Positions 12,801 through 23,461 of a DNA stretch of 64,000 nt are shown here, piece after piece. The DNA is from Polytrichum commune. Taxonomy: Eukaryota > Streptophyta > Polytrichopsida > Polytrichales > Polytrichaceae. The notes beneath the pieces were generated by a model, which had not been told where the DNA came from, searched no databases, and worked only from the letters and a program-made list of their open reading frames with translations. The stretch is from the NCBI GenBank assembly GCA_950295325.1, contig OX485807.1, positions 43,368,440 to 43,432,439 of the forward strand, given 5' to 3'. The position numbers were made by a program, and so were the translations under genes. Position 1 is the stretch's first letter. Every line of letters starts with the position of its first letter.

Positions 12801-15800
12801 AGGCCTCGGATCCGAGGCCTCTTCCCCTAGCTGCTTCTTATGCACTACACAAAACAAGACAAGGCCGAGAGCAATTGATGTGCACATAACATTTTGATTT
12901 TTCAAGCACAAACCTACCCACAAATAAGAGGCCTCGGATCCGAGGCCTCTTCCTATGGCTCCCACTTATGCACTACACAATAGAAGAAATGGCCGATAGC
13001 AAGGAATCAAGAAAGCAAGAAAGTTGACATTCCATTAGTTTGAGAAATCAAGAACCTCGCCTCTCTCAAAACCCTACCTCTCACATACTCAAACTTACAC
13101 AAACAAGAGGCCTCGGATCCGAGGCCTCTTCACAAACCTCCTACTCATGTAGTACCCAAAACAAGAAGGCCGAGAGTAATCTTACACGAACATAACATTT
13201 TGATTTTTCTTAAATAAAATTGACTCAAACATGAGGCCTCGGATCCGAGGCCTCTTCCCAAAACACATACTTATTCACTACCCAAAACAAGAAGGCCAAG
13301 AGCATTCAAAAATGAACATGAGATTTTCATTTTTCAAGCACATACCTTGACACAAAAATGAGGCCTCGGATCCGAGGCCTCTTCACAAAGTACCTACTTA
13401 TGCACTACCCAAAACAAGAAGGCCAAGAGCATTCAAAAATGAACATAAGATTTTCATTTTTCAAGCACATACCTTGACACAAAAATGAGGCCTCGGATCC
13501 GAGGCCTCTTCACAAAGTACCTACTTATGCACTACCCAAAACAAGAAGGCCAAGAGCATTCAAAAATGAACATAAGATTTTCATTCTTCAAGCACATACC
13601 TTGACACAAAAATGAGGCCTCGGATCCGAGGCCTCTTCACAAAGTACCTACTTATGCACTACCCAAAACAAGAAGGCCAAGAGCATTCAAAAATGAACAT
13701 AAGATTTTCATTTTTCAAGCACATACCTTGACACAAAAATGAGGCCTCGGATCCGAGGCCTCTTCCGAATGCCCCTCCTTATGAAATACATACTACAGAA
13801 AATGGCCGAGAGAATTCAAAAATGAACCTAACATTTTGATTTTTCAAGCACAAACCTTGACACAAAAAAGAGGCCTCGGATCCGAGGCCTCTTCCCAAAG
13901 CTCCTACTTATGCACTTAACAAAACACATTTCCCCCCCCCCCCCCGCAGCTTCAGACCTCCATATCTTCCACGTGTGGTCTCCAAATCTAACAATCAACC
14001 ACTCTATCGTCATCTACGTGAAATGTAGATGCCGATGGACACCTCACTTGCCCCATTTGGGCAAAAATCAAGGAAGTTATGCCTGTTTAAACATTCGCAG
14101 TCCCGGGAGCCACTCCCAGGGGACTGCTGATCGAGGGCACTAAAAGGAGGCCTCGGATCCGAGGCCTCATTTTCAAACTAGTGTACATACTCAAAAACAA
14201 GCAAAGTGCCTCATTCATACAAGCTATACGTTGAATCAAAAAACCTCAAGTGGCCTCGGCTGAGAGGCCTCGGATCCGAGGGCTCACACACAAAGTAATT
14301 TACGTACTCCAAACCAACCATAGTGCCTCATCCGTACACTAGTTTTGGAACACATAAAAGAGGCCTCGGATCCGAGGCCTCTTCTCCTAGCTTCTACATA
14401 TGCACTTAACAAAACACATTTCCCCCCCCCGGCAGCTTCAGACCTCCATATCTTCCACGTGTGGTCTCCGAATCAACAATCAACCACTCTATCATCATCT
14501 ACGTGAAATGTAGATGCCGATGGACACCTCACTTGCCCCATTTGGGCAAAAATCAAGGAAGTTATGCCTGTTTAAACATTCGCAGTCCCGGGAGCCACTC
14601 CCAGGGGACTGCTGATCGAGGGCACTAAAAGGAGGCCTCGGATCCGAGGCCTCATTTTCAAACTAGTGTACATACTCAAAAACAAGCAAAGTGCCTCATT
14701 CATACAAGCTATACGTTGAATCAAAAAACCTCAAGTGGCCTCGGCTGAGAGGCCTCGGATCCGAGGGCTCACACACAAAGTAATTTACGTACTCCAAACC
14801 AACCATAGTGCCTCATCCGTACACTAGTTTTGGAACACATAAAAGAGGCCTCGGATCCGAGGCCTCTTCTCCTAGCTTCTACATATGCACTTAACAAAAC
14901 ACATTTCCCCCCCCCGGCAGCTTCAGACCTCCATATCTTCCACGTGTGGTCTCCGAATCAACAATCAACCACTCTATCATCATCTACGTGAAATGTAGAT
15001 GCCGATGGACACCTCACTTGCCCCATTTGGGCAAAAATCAAGGAAGTTATGCCTGTTTGAACATTCGGAGTCCCGGGAGCCACTCCCTGGGGACTGCTGA
15101 TCGAGGGCACTAAAAGGAGGCCTCGGATCCGAGGCCTCATTTTCAAACTAGTTTACATACTCAAAAACAAGCAAAGTGCCTCATTCATACAAGCTATACG
15201 TTGAATCAAAAAACCTCAAGTGGCCTCGGCCGAGAGGCCTCGGATCCGAGGCCTTACACACAAACTAGTTTACATACTCAAAACCAACCAAAGTGCCTCT
15301 TCCGTACACTTGTTTTGGAACACATAAGAGAGGCCTCGGATCCGAGGCCTCGTTCACAAACTAGTTTACATACTCAAAACAAACCAAAGTGCCTCATCCG
15401 TACACATGTTTTGGAACACATAAAAGAGGCCTCGGATCCGAGGCCTCATTCACAAACTAGTTTACATCCTCAAAAACAAGCAAAGTGCCTCATTCATACA
15501 AGTTATACTTTGAATCAAAAAACCTCAAGTGGCCTCGGCCGAGAAGCCTCGGATCCGAGGCCTTACACACAAACTAGTTTACATACTCAAAACCAACCAA
15601 AGTGCCTCTTCCGTACACTTGTTTTGGAACACATAAAAGAGGCCTCGGATCCGAGGCCTCATTCACAAACTAGTTTACATACTCAAAACCAACCAAAGTG
15701 CCTCTTCTCTACACTTGTTTTGGAACACATAAAAGAGGCCTCGGATCCGAGGCCTCATTCACAAACTAGTTTACATCCTCAAAAACAAGCAAAGTGCCTC

Positions 15801-18800
15801 ATTCATACAAGTTATACTTTGAATCAAAAAACCTCAAGTGGCCTCGGCCGAGAGGCCTCGGATCCGAGGCCTCACACACAAACTAGTTTACATACTCAGA
15901 ACCAACCAAAGTGCCTCATAAAGACATGCCCAACCAAGTTACTTGTTACATGGCCCACGGGCGTTCGCCCGTGGGGCACAAGGCAGAGAGCAAGGAATCA
16001 AAAATGGAAGAAAGTTGACATTCCATTAGTTTGAGAAATCAAGAACCTCGCCTCTCTCAAAACCCTACCTCTCACATACTCAAACTTACACAAATATGAG
16101 GCCTCGGATCCGAGGCCTCTTCCCCTAGCTCGTTCTTGTGCACTACACAAAACAAGACAAGGCCGAGAGCAATTGATGTGCACATAACATTTTGATTTTT
16201 CAAGCACAAACCTACCCACAAATAAGAGGCCTCGGATCCGAGGCCTCTTCCTATGGCTCCCACTTATGCACTACACAATAGAAGAAATGGCTGAGAGCAA
16301 GGAATCAAGAAAGCAAGAAAGTTGACATTCCATTAGTTTGAGAAATCAAGAACCTCACCTCTCTCAAAACCCTACCTCTCACATACTCAAACTTACACAA
16401 ATAAGAGGCCTCGGATCCGAGGCCTCTTCCCCTAGCTCCTTCTTATGCACTACACAAAACAAGACAAGGGCGAGAGCAATTGATGTGCACATAACATTTT
16501 GATTTTTCAAGCACAAACCTACCCACAAATAAGAGGCCTCGGATCCGAGGCCTCTTCCTATGGCTCCCACTTATGCACTACACAATAGAAGAAATGGCCG
16601 AGAGCAAGGAATCAAGAAAGCAAGAAAGTTGACATTCTATTAGGTTGAGAAATCAAGAACCTCACCTCCCTCAAAACCCTACCTCTCACATACTCAAACT
16701 TACACAAATATGAGGCCTCGGATCCGAGGCCTCTTGCCCTAGCTCCTTCTTATGCACTACACAAAACGAGACAAGGCCGAGAGCAATCGATGTGGACAAA
16801 ACATTTTGATTTTTCAAGCACAAACCTACCCACAAATAAGAGGCCTCGGATCCGAGGCCTCTTCCTATGGCTCCCACTTATGCACTACACAATAGAAGAA
16901 ATGGCCGAGAGCAAGGAATCAAGAAAGCAAGAAAGTTGACATTCTATTAGGTTGAGAAATCAAGAACCTCACCTCCCTCAAAACCCTACCTCTCACATAC
17001 TCAAACTTACACAAATATGAGGCCTCGGATCCGAGGCCTCTTGCCCTAGCTCCTTCTTATGCACTACACAAAACGAGACAAGGCCGAGAGCAATCGATGT
17101 GGACAAAACATTTTGATTTTTCAAGCACAAACCTACCCACAAATAAGAGGCCTCGGATCCGAGGCCTCTTCCTATGGCTCCCACTTATGCACTACACAAT
17201 AGAAGAAATGGCCGAGAGCAAGGAATCAAGAAAGCAAGAAAGTTGACATTCTATTAGGTTGAGAAATCAAGAACCTCACCTCCCTCAAAACCCTACCTCT
17301 CACATACTCAAACTTACACAAATATGAGGCCTCGGATCCGAGGCCTCTTGCCCTAGCTCCTTCTTATGCACTACACAAAACGAGACAAGGCCGAGAGCAA
17401 TCGATGTGGACAAAACATTTTGATTTTTCAAGCACAAACCTACCCACAAATAAGAGGCCTCGGATCCGAGGCCTCTTCCTATGGCTCCCACTTATGCACT
17501 ACACAATAGAAGAAATGGCCGAGAGCAAGGAATCAAGAAAGCAAGAAAGTGGACATTCCATTAGTTTGAGAAATCAAGAACCTCGCCTCTCTCAAAACCC
17601 TACCTCTCACATACTCAAACTTACACAAATAAGAGGCCTCGGATCCGAGGCCTCTTCCCCTAGCTCCTTCTTATGCACTACACAAAACGAGACAAGGCCG
17701 AGAGCAATCGATGTGGACAAAACATTTTGATTTTTCAAGCACAAACATACCTTTCCTAACATGTTCCTAAACCCAAATCAAGACAAGGCCGAAAGCAAGT
17801 CAAGCTGATATTCCAAATACTATGAGAAATCAAGGTGATAGAAAGCAAAAACGTTGGCGAACATAGCTTGGCCGAGATCCCGACACCTTACCAGAATTTG
17901 GAGTATGCCCTCCACTGAAGCCCTTATATTGGCGCCACTATCTTCTGAGGTCCCGTCCTCTGTCGGCGATATTGGAGTGCTTCTCGAATCTCCGAGGTTT
18001 ACTTGCGCCATTCCTCTCCCGCGGCCACGCCCTCGCCTTGATGTTTGTTGTGTTCCGGCCGCCTTGCTTCGCAGAAATCTTGAAGCAGGGGTCACAACAT
18101 CCACACTTAGGGTTTCTGCGCATGGGTCTCCTCCTTCAGCTCTTTCGCGGCCTCCCAACAAATTTGATTTCAGATCTTCCTTTGCCGCTTTCCTCTTGGA
18201 CGCCTTCATTTTTTCTCTTGCTTGAATCGTTGGTTGTCCCGACATCGGTTCTCGCTCTTCTAACGCCTTCTCAATTTGTTGTGCTACCTCCTTGTTGTCT
18301 TCTTCATAGATATTTCCACTATCTCCACTCCCCCCCTCTTCCTATATTTAAGATAAAACAATGTTTATAACAATGATGACAAACCATAATATCTAAAAGA
18401 AAAGTTGTTTCACAGTTGAATATGTTCTACCATTTTCATTATGTGCTCAAACAACTGAATATATGGAGAACCCGAAGAATACGTACGACACTTGTAGAGT
18501 TTGTCTCTTCGCGTGAGTCCTCTTGGATGCTGTCGTTTTCCAACTCCTCCACTTCTGCCATTGGTTGCGCTTTACTTCCATCCGCCTCTTCTACAATCGG
18601 TGATAAATGAAAAGGCCGAATCCCACAGTCTAGCCTCCACGAAGGTTTCCGCAGGTCCTTTATGCTTTGGCTCAAATCCTCGGGCGTCCCACGGCCCTCG
18701 ATTGGCGCTTTCCTTGCCTGTGACTTTTGTGTCCTCACTGTCTTTCTCTTCTTATCAGTGTAATGTGTAGACGATCGCCTCCTCTTCTTTTTCTTAGATG

Positions 18801-18840
18801 GTTCCGTTGTCGGAGGTTGTGAATTGCCTATTTCCTTCAT
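6891..18840 (-). CDS. ParB-like domain / permuted DNA methyltransferase-like fusion protein, 13 exons
   Basis: Exons by GT..AG junctions with matching phases: 18840-18487, 18341-17892, 11001-10870, 10779-10205, about 10113-9916, 9826-9629, 9527-9309, 9227-8986, 8894-8207, 8113-7778, 7671-7413, 7316-7118, 7020-6891 (stop), about 1,325 codons. Residues 1-268 are basic and low complexity with a KKKKRRR signal and an RGRGRGRG tract. About residues 450-465 read FFVWEGNHRLTAWW, matching the GxHR motif of ParB/sulfiredoxin-like domains. About 830-1000 is a Ser/Pro/Ala-rich linker. About 1038-1046 reads LDLLFADIPE, in the place of a DPPY catalytic motif IV. The C-terminal part has EKHPVFFSIL then VIMDWQCGVGGSITA and HIVALESDP, matching the KP block and SAM-binding motif I of N4/N6 methyltransferases with motif IV before motif I (beta-class order). 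DIPE in place of DPPY casts doubt on catalysis. The exon 4/5 junction is unresolved, and the 6.9 kb intron is inferred from matching phases. Confidence 0.72.
11885..12370. repeat. Three 22-nt hairpin repeats with compensatory change
   Basis: Stem-loops with 10-bp arms and a TT loop lie at 11885-11906 (CTCACGGGTG/CACCCGTGAG), 12279-12300 and 12349-12370 (both CCCACGGGTG/CACCCGTGGG). Each sits in a conserved unit (AACC(A)ATT(T)ACTTGTTACATGG before it). A fourth copy is at 15954-15975. Changes in one arm are matched in the other. Confidence 0.85.
12429..13100. repeat. 307-bp higher-order repeats, first block
   Basis: Two copies of a 307-bp unit (starting near AACCTC(A/G)CCTCTCTCAAAACCC), each with two palindromes, followed by a partial third. 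Confidence 0.8.
13905..15330. repeat. 483-bp unit repeated three times
   Basis: Equivalent points (CAGCTTCAGACCTCCATATC) occur near 13949, 14432 and 14915. Each unit has a poly-C tract, a TGCCCCATTTGGGCA inverted repeat, a stem-loop AGTCCCGGGAGCC / CTCCCAGGGGACT and three palindromes. The first two units are nearly identical; the third differs slightly (GAGTCCC, CTCCCTGGGG). Confidence 0.85.
15954..15975. repeat. Fourth hairpin repeat, CCCACGGGCG TT CGCCCGTGGG
   Basis: It has the same context (TTACTTGTTACATGG upstream, GGCACAAGGCAGAGAGCAAGGAA-like downstream) as the copies near 12279. The T-A pair next to the loop is replaced by C-G on both arms. Confidence 0.85.
16040..17735. repeat. 307-bp higher-order repeats, second block
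   Basis: Five full copies and a partial sixth with an exact 307-bp period. The copies starting near 16655, 16962 and 17269 look identical. Each unit holds two palindromes and a minus-strand 63-codon frame that is a by-product of the palindrome sequence. Confidence 0.9.
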
Positions 18841-19159
18841 GTGTTCAACCCTCCCGCAATTCAGACCTATTCGCTCTATTTCCTTTCCACAACCTCACCA
18901 CATCAAACTCACACATTGGAAAGAAAGTGAGCAATCGCATTCTTCTCAGTATATAATTGCAATACCTCCCGATGGGAGGCGCGCTTTACTATCTGACAAC
19001 CATCTTTGTAATTAGGGGTATCTTTTTTTAGGATGCCTGACAGTTTTGTCTCCTTCCTGATATTCATGCGTATTTGTTTATAACTTCATCGTCATCACCA
19101 TTCTCCTTCTCTATGCATCTTTGCATCTTTGTTCCTTCACGTTTGCTTTCTCTGCCTTC
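18841..19159. promoter_or_regulatory. X2 divergent promoter region
   Basis: The ~320-base spacer between the ATGs of the ParB/methyltransferase-like gene (18840, minus) and the transposase (19160, plus). It contains TATA-like GTATATAATTG near 18949 for the plus gene and is conserved in X1 (73-391). Shared control of the two genes is inferred. Confidence 0.45.
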
Positions 19160-22100
19160 ATGGCTTCCACCTCAATTCTTCCTCCCGTCTCTGAGATGGC
19201 CGAACTTCGTTCACATGGCATCGGGGTCCCTATTATATTCCCCATTGGTGCACAAGGTATTGTTGTTGTCTCGGAGCTTCATCTTAGCATTAGGTTCTCT
19301 TTGAAAGCTAGTACAATATGGGTAGAGCGTGAGATCTACCATCCTGATACTGGATTGCTCGTTCATACCTTCCATGAGACCTCCAAGATAACTGACAATG
19401 GCAATGTAGTGTGGGAGCTTGGCGCGGGAAAGTATAGGGTTTGTGGCTGGCCAGATTCTCAGATGGAAGTGTCAACAGAAATCCTTCCTCCTCTTCGATC
19501 ATCCACTGTTGCCTTTAGCACACCCCCAGTAATAAGCGTCAAGACCGAGCCTGGTGTAGACAACGTTATAGACTTGTCTGATTCTTCGAGTGAAGATGTA
19601 CCAGTGTATAAGGTTGCTGTCCATGATTCCCCTCATTTGTTTCCCTTTGCATCCTACATAACGCCTTCTCCATCTAGCTCTGTCCCTTCAACTCCTTCGG
19701 TCCCTACGTCTAAACCTCCTCAAACTATTGTTCAATGTCTTCGTCGTCTTGGCTCTATGCCCGGTAGTAAGGACGTCCTCAAGAAAATAGATTACGATAA
19801 AATCAAAATCCAAGAAGTTAATCACCTTCCCCCTCGTTTCGATGGCACCCAGTTATTTGTCCTCCCTGCAGCAGAAGTCTCTTCATCTCAAACCAGGGCC
19901 AAGTCGTTGGACGGCATGGACAAGCAATATGATGGCCATGTTTGGACTAAGACTCAAACCACCAACATTACAAACGACGTTGGCCTTGCATTTCGTTCCT
20001 CTACCTGTGTTGGCCATCTCCAATGCCAAAACCCGAGTTGTGATTACCTTCAACGCGCCCATCGTACCTCTAAGGTCAATGACACAAAATTTGAAGGTTT
20101 CACTAAAGATCCTTTCCGTCTCTCTGGCATTGTGCCATCCGGATCTACTCTTGTCTGCAGGATCTGTAAAGAGCCTCCCAAATGCATTGCACTATGCGAG
20201 GCCAAAATCTTCTACGTCCATGGGAAGGAGTCATCCCAAAAAGCCTGCATTCATCTCGGTTCTCATCAACATCCAGTGAAGGTTGGAGACTGCAGAGACA
20301 GTCGGAAGCGTATCAATGCACTTCTTGAGGAGCACGTTGAACGTACGCCTCAAGCCACCCACAGCAAGATCGTCCTTGAAGCTAGCAAGGACATTGTTGG
20401 TGAGTTTCTCCTTTCTGGCGATAATGACACACACCGTCTCTTCTCTTTAAAAGAGCTTGAACCTGTTTTTGAGAGCTGTAGAGAGTTGAATTCCCCAAAC
20501 CTTCGCTCTAAGGTTACCTCTTTCAAATATTTGCGGAGGTTTGGTGTTATGGATGGCATCGCAAAGCTCCGAGGCGTTAGCAATTGGGCCTACGTCCAAC
20601 GGAACCAATTCCCAGGACAAGGTGACGATACAGACAAGGTGTTCGTCTTCAAGATGTCGGAGGTTGGTCCTGGAAGTGGAGTGGATTTGGTTCGTCGGAT
20701 GCAACCGGGTGGGGACCTGGAGAACGCGTGGATGATGTCCGATCACGTGAAGCGGGTCAAAGGGTGGACCACCATGGCCGCTCATGTGTACGATGGGACT
20801 TATCAACGGGTCATGACCATTTCATGTTGTGATTTCCAATCGGAGGATAAGGATGCCCAAGTTCTCTTCTGGCAGAACCTCAACCACGTCATGGCCCGAC
20901 ACGGTATCCCACATCCAAACTTTATAGGCTTCATGGCGGACAGTGCCCAAGCCAATTGGAATGCTGTTCGCATTGTATATGGTTCGGGGGATCCCAAAGT
21001 TCCAATGGAGGGTCGTGAGCGCACTTGTTTTTTCCATTGGAAACAATCGCTCGAAAAACATACGAAATCGTATATAAAGCATGAGTTACAAGACCAACAT
21101 AGACATCTTTGCCTTCAATATCGAAATGCGTCATCTATGGAAGAGGCTGAGACTAGGTACCTAGCTATCAAGGCTTGGTGGGCGTCATCGAATTGTACAA
21201 GTGAGGACGGTCTCAAGCATCTTCAGCTCTGGCTTGCTTTTTGGCACTTCCGCTACCTTCAATGGGGTGGTTTCATGGAACTGGTACATCTCCTTTATAA
21301 TTCATTATTGGTTTTTCTTGGATTCGATTTCCTCTCTCTGTACATTTATATTAATACTTGATTTCTCCAATCAGGAAAAGGTTTTAACCCAAGACCAATT
21401 GGCCGAGATGCCGTCGTGCAATCTTGCGGAGTCCGTCCACAACAAATGGCTTCAAGCCTCCGGCAACAAGGGTGGAGATCTATACGTGGCTACGGTTGAC
21501 GACTACATTCGCGCCTTCTTACAAGTTGTTGCATACTACCAGTTCCTTAAAGGTGGAATTGGCGGAGATGGTCCAAGCAAAGAAGAACTAAAGCTCAGGG
21601 GTGCTCAACGTCGAGCTCAGCGTACTGGCGACCCCACAGTGTTGCAGAAGGTCTTGCTTGACATGTCCGGTGGGGAAGAATTTTGCACTCGCGATCCACA
21701 CCTTGAGGGCGCCGAGGTGTTTGGATCGCAGAAGCGAAGATCAGACACTCCAATTGGTGATGATGGCGAGACCCACCGCCCCGATACCGTGAACTTCTCT
21801 CGCCCTCCCCCCGGTAAGCGTGTCACTCGATCTCAACCAGAAACACTACCCACTATCATTGAGGAGTCTTCCCCCTCTGTACAAGAGGTTCAAGTGCCTT
21901 CACCTGCAGGACTTGGTTTCCAACGTGTCACTGCCGTGCAAGAAACCAAAGTAGATGTCTCTCTTTGGCATATTGCCCGCATACCCTATACGTCTGGGAA
22001 GTCTTGTTGGGCTAATCATGCGGGCACGAAGAAGAAGTGCACCACAAGAATCGTCACTAATAATAAGAGCGTCCCTGCGCCGACCTACACCGGTATGTGG

Positions 22101-22832
22101 CATCATTACAAACTCCAATCTATGAAGCGCACGGACTTTGTCTTTTGCCCCGACGACATTGAGCGTTGCGTGAAGGGCCCTCGTCGGAAATGGGTCATGC
22201 CGTTCTCTGCTCATGACCAGAAGCCTCCTATTCCCCCAATCTGGCCCGTGAAGATTGGTACCAACCTCACCCGCTCGGATATCTTCGCCCTTGAGAACGC
22301 AGGTTTTCAACTCCCACCAAAGGAGCGCATCACACCGACTCAACTCTTCACCAACTCTGCTCCCCCGCTGGATATGTCTGGAATCCGTGTTCCAGAAAAC
22401 CCCGACATGATCCCTCCGACAAGATTGTCCAAGCTTGTTCGGCGATCCAGCAGCGCACCTTCGGCAAAGCAGAGGCAGATGGTGGCCTCTGCTGAAGCTA
22501 TGCATGGTACCGTTATGAAGTTAACTATGATCCCTCAACCGGGATTTGGTTGCATTATCACACTGCAGTCCAAATCAGAACCCCAACCACCGATCTACCA
22601 AGTGACAGTCAGTTCTCTTCCAGAGTGCAACTGCGCATTTTTCTTGGATATGATTTCCAAGTTCAGCCGCAAACGAAATTCTTATTTGAATTGTAAGCAT
22701 TTGTATTACATTTTCATCAAGGTTTCTAATTTGGATGCGGAAGTGAATTTGTTCATTCACGCCCCGACATTTAGCTTCAACGAAGTCAAACTCATCCTCG
22801 AAGGGGGTCTTTTGACAAAGTCTACTTCTTAG
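19160..22832 (+). CDS. Intact MULE transposase of element X2 with SWIM finger, two exons
   Basis: Exon 1 is 19160-21283, the intron is 21284-21374 (gtacat..tcag), and exon 2 is 21375-22832; 1,193 residues. The start is the second Met of the open frame (MASTSILPPV), because the first (19121) precedes a less conserved stretch; either is possible. About residues 126-146 hold VKTEPG, a SUMO-acceptor-like psi-K-x-E, then VIDLSDSSSED, a SUMO-interaction-like motif. About 285-375 is a Cys/His-rich putative zinc-binding module (CQNPSCDYLQR, CRICKEPPKC, IHLGSHQHPV). The Mutator DDE triad is visible: Asp in VYDGTY (about 543), Asp in FMADSAQ (about 592) and Glu in NLAESVHN (about 726, exon 2), with FFHWKQ between. 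The SWIM finger CNC..CKH is at about 1126-1149. The protein should cut and move family X and presumably bind the TIRs. No inactivating lesion is visible. Confidence 0.88.
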
Positions 22833-22916
22833 GATTTATCTCAGCCTAGCAGTACTTTGGGCTATGATATATGTGTCCATTTCTGGACCTCTTGTGAAGC
22901 AATAATTGATTGATAT

Positions 22917-22922
22917 AATAAA
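22917..22922 (+). terminator. Putative polyadenylation signal of X2 transposase
   Basis: AATAAA 85 bases past the stop codon, conserved in X1 at 4150. Confidence 0.4.
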
Positions 22923-22993
22923 GGTATAATCTCAATGATTATTTTTATTTGCTTCAAAATTTTGTATTACAATGCTTCCTATGTCTATCAACT

Positions 22994-23461
22994 CTATTTC
23001 CGTTTTGCATACTTCTTAGATGATTGCGAGGGAGGTGGACCCGGTCGAAGCAAATCCATATAAGAAATTGTCTTATCTCTCTTTCGATCCTTCAGCGGAA
23101 GATGATGCGGCGTCATTCCTCTCATCCGTTCGCGAAATGAAAGAGACTTCGAAGATTCCCCTTCCACCTTCACCTCCTCCTCCGTTTCGTTCGATTTGTC
23201 TTCATCTAAATCAACATCCTTCTCCGGCACATCTTCCTGCCTTTTTTCCTTTTTCTCATATTGTTTTTGCTCCTCCTGCACCCTCCACCTCCATGCTTGT
23301 GTAGACTGCGAAAATGGAGTCAGCTCGTAGTCATCACTACTTTGATTTCCAGCAGCAAACTCAAATTCCGGCGATGGATTAAATGGAATATGAGGATCTC
23401 CTAGACTTCTAATTTCCTTCTCCCATCCTAATCCAGCAAACATGTCTCTCTCATCTCCCAT
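22994..23461 (-). CDS. X2 small acidic/charged protein
   Basis: A 155-residue frame from the inner ATG at 23461 (MGDERDMFAGLGW). An upstream in-frame ATG at 23503 sits right next to a TATA-like TTATAAATTGG and so is probably 5' of the transcript. There is a middle Glu/Lys/Asp-rich region with EVKVEGE (possible SUMO acceptor), a SFRERMRGM block and a basic tail KKYAKRK. It is open in both X copies with mainly conservative changes. It is convergent with the transposase, about 160 bases apart. No known domain recognised. It may be a transposition accessory factor, as many large MULEs encode a second protein; this is inference. Confidence 0.55.
   Translation of the reverse strand: MGDERDMFAGLGWEKEIRSLGDPHIPFNPSPEFEFAAGNQSSDDYELTPFSQSTQAWRWRVQEEQKQYEKKEKRQEDVPEKDVDLDEDKSNETEEEVKVEGESSKSLSFRERMRGMTPHHLPLKDRKRDKTISYMDLLRPGPPPSQSSKKYAKRK

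Larger units (their letters stand above)
11171..17654. repeat. Array of 42 copies of a 22-bp palindrome
   Basis: The core AGGCCTCGGATCCGAGGCCT, extended by G and C on its two sides, is a perfect inverted repeat centred on GGATCC. I counted 42 occurrences (first 11171-11192, last 17633-17654). About 37 are perfect; imperfect ones include those near 12493, 14262, 14751, 15234 and 15547. Spacing is mostly 95-180 bases, with two wider gaps at 11840-12490 and 15875-16097. The DNA between is AT-rich and repetitive, commonly with GGCCGAGAG or GGCCAAGAG about 50 bases after a palindrome. Spacers are themselves repeated, so this is not a CRISPR. Confidence 0.93.
11002..17891 (-). other. Giant repeat-filled intron of the ParB/methyltransferase-like gene
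   Basis: A donor CTG|GTAAGG (exon end 17892) and an acceptor TTCTTAG|GAT (exon start 11001) are both phase 0 and keep the frame. The alternative is that the 5' part (18840-17820) is a separate two-exon gene with a stop at 17820 and that a second gene starts at the ATG at 10998. Both readings fit the sequence. The single-gene reading is favoured by the clean splice sites and by the lack of an obvious promoter before 10998. Almost all of the intron is tandem and palindromic repeat. Confidence 0.55.

Noticed and set aside
16072-17491. Series of 63-codon minus frames (MGAIGRGLGSEASYLW..) repeated every 307 bp
   Set aside because: They are reading frames across the palindromes and repeats; the same peptide arises only because the DNA repeats. 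No start context or other support.
11171-17654. Regularly spaced palindromes looking like a CRISPR array
   Set aside because: The spacers are long, variable and themselves tandemly repeated; the host is a eukaryote; there are no cas genes; and the repeats are perfect palindromes inside a transposon intron.
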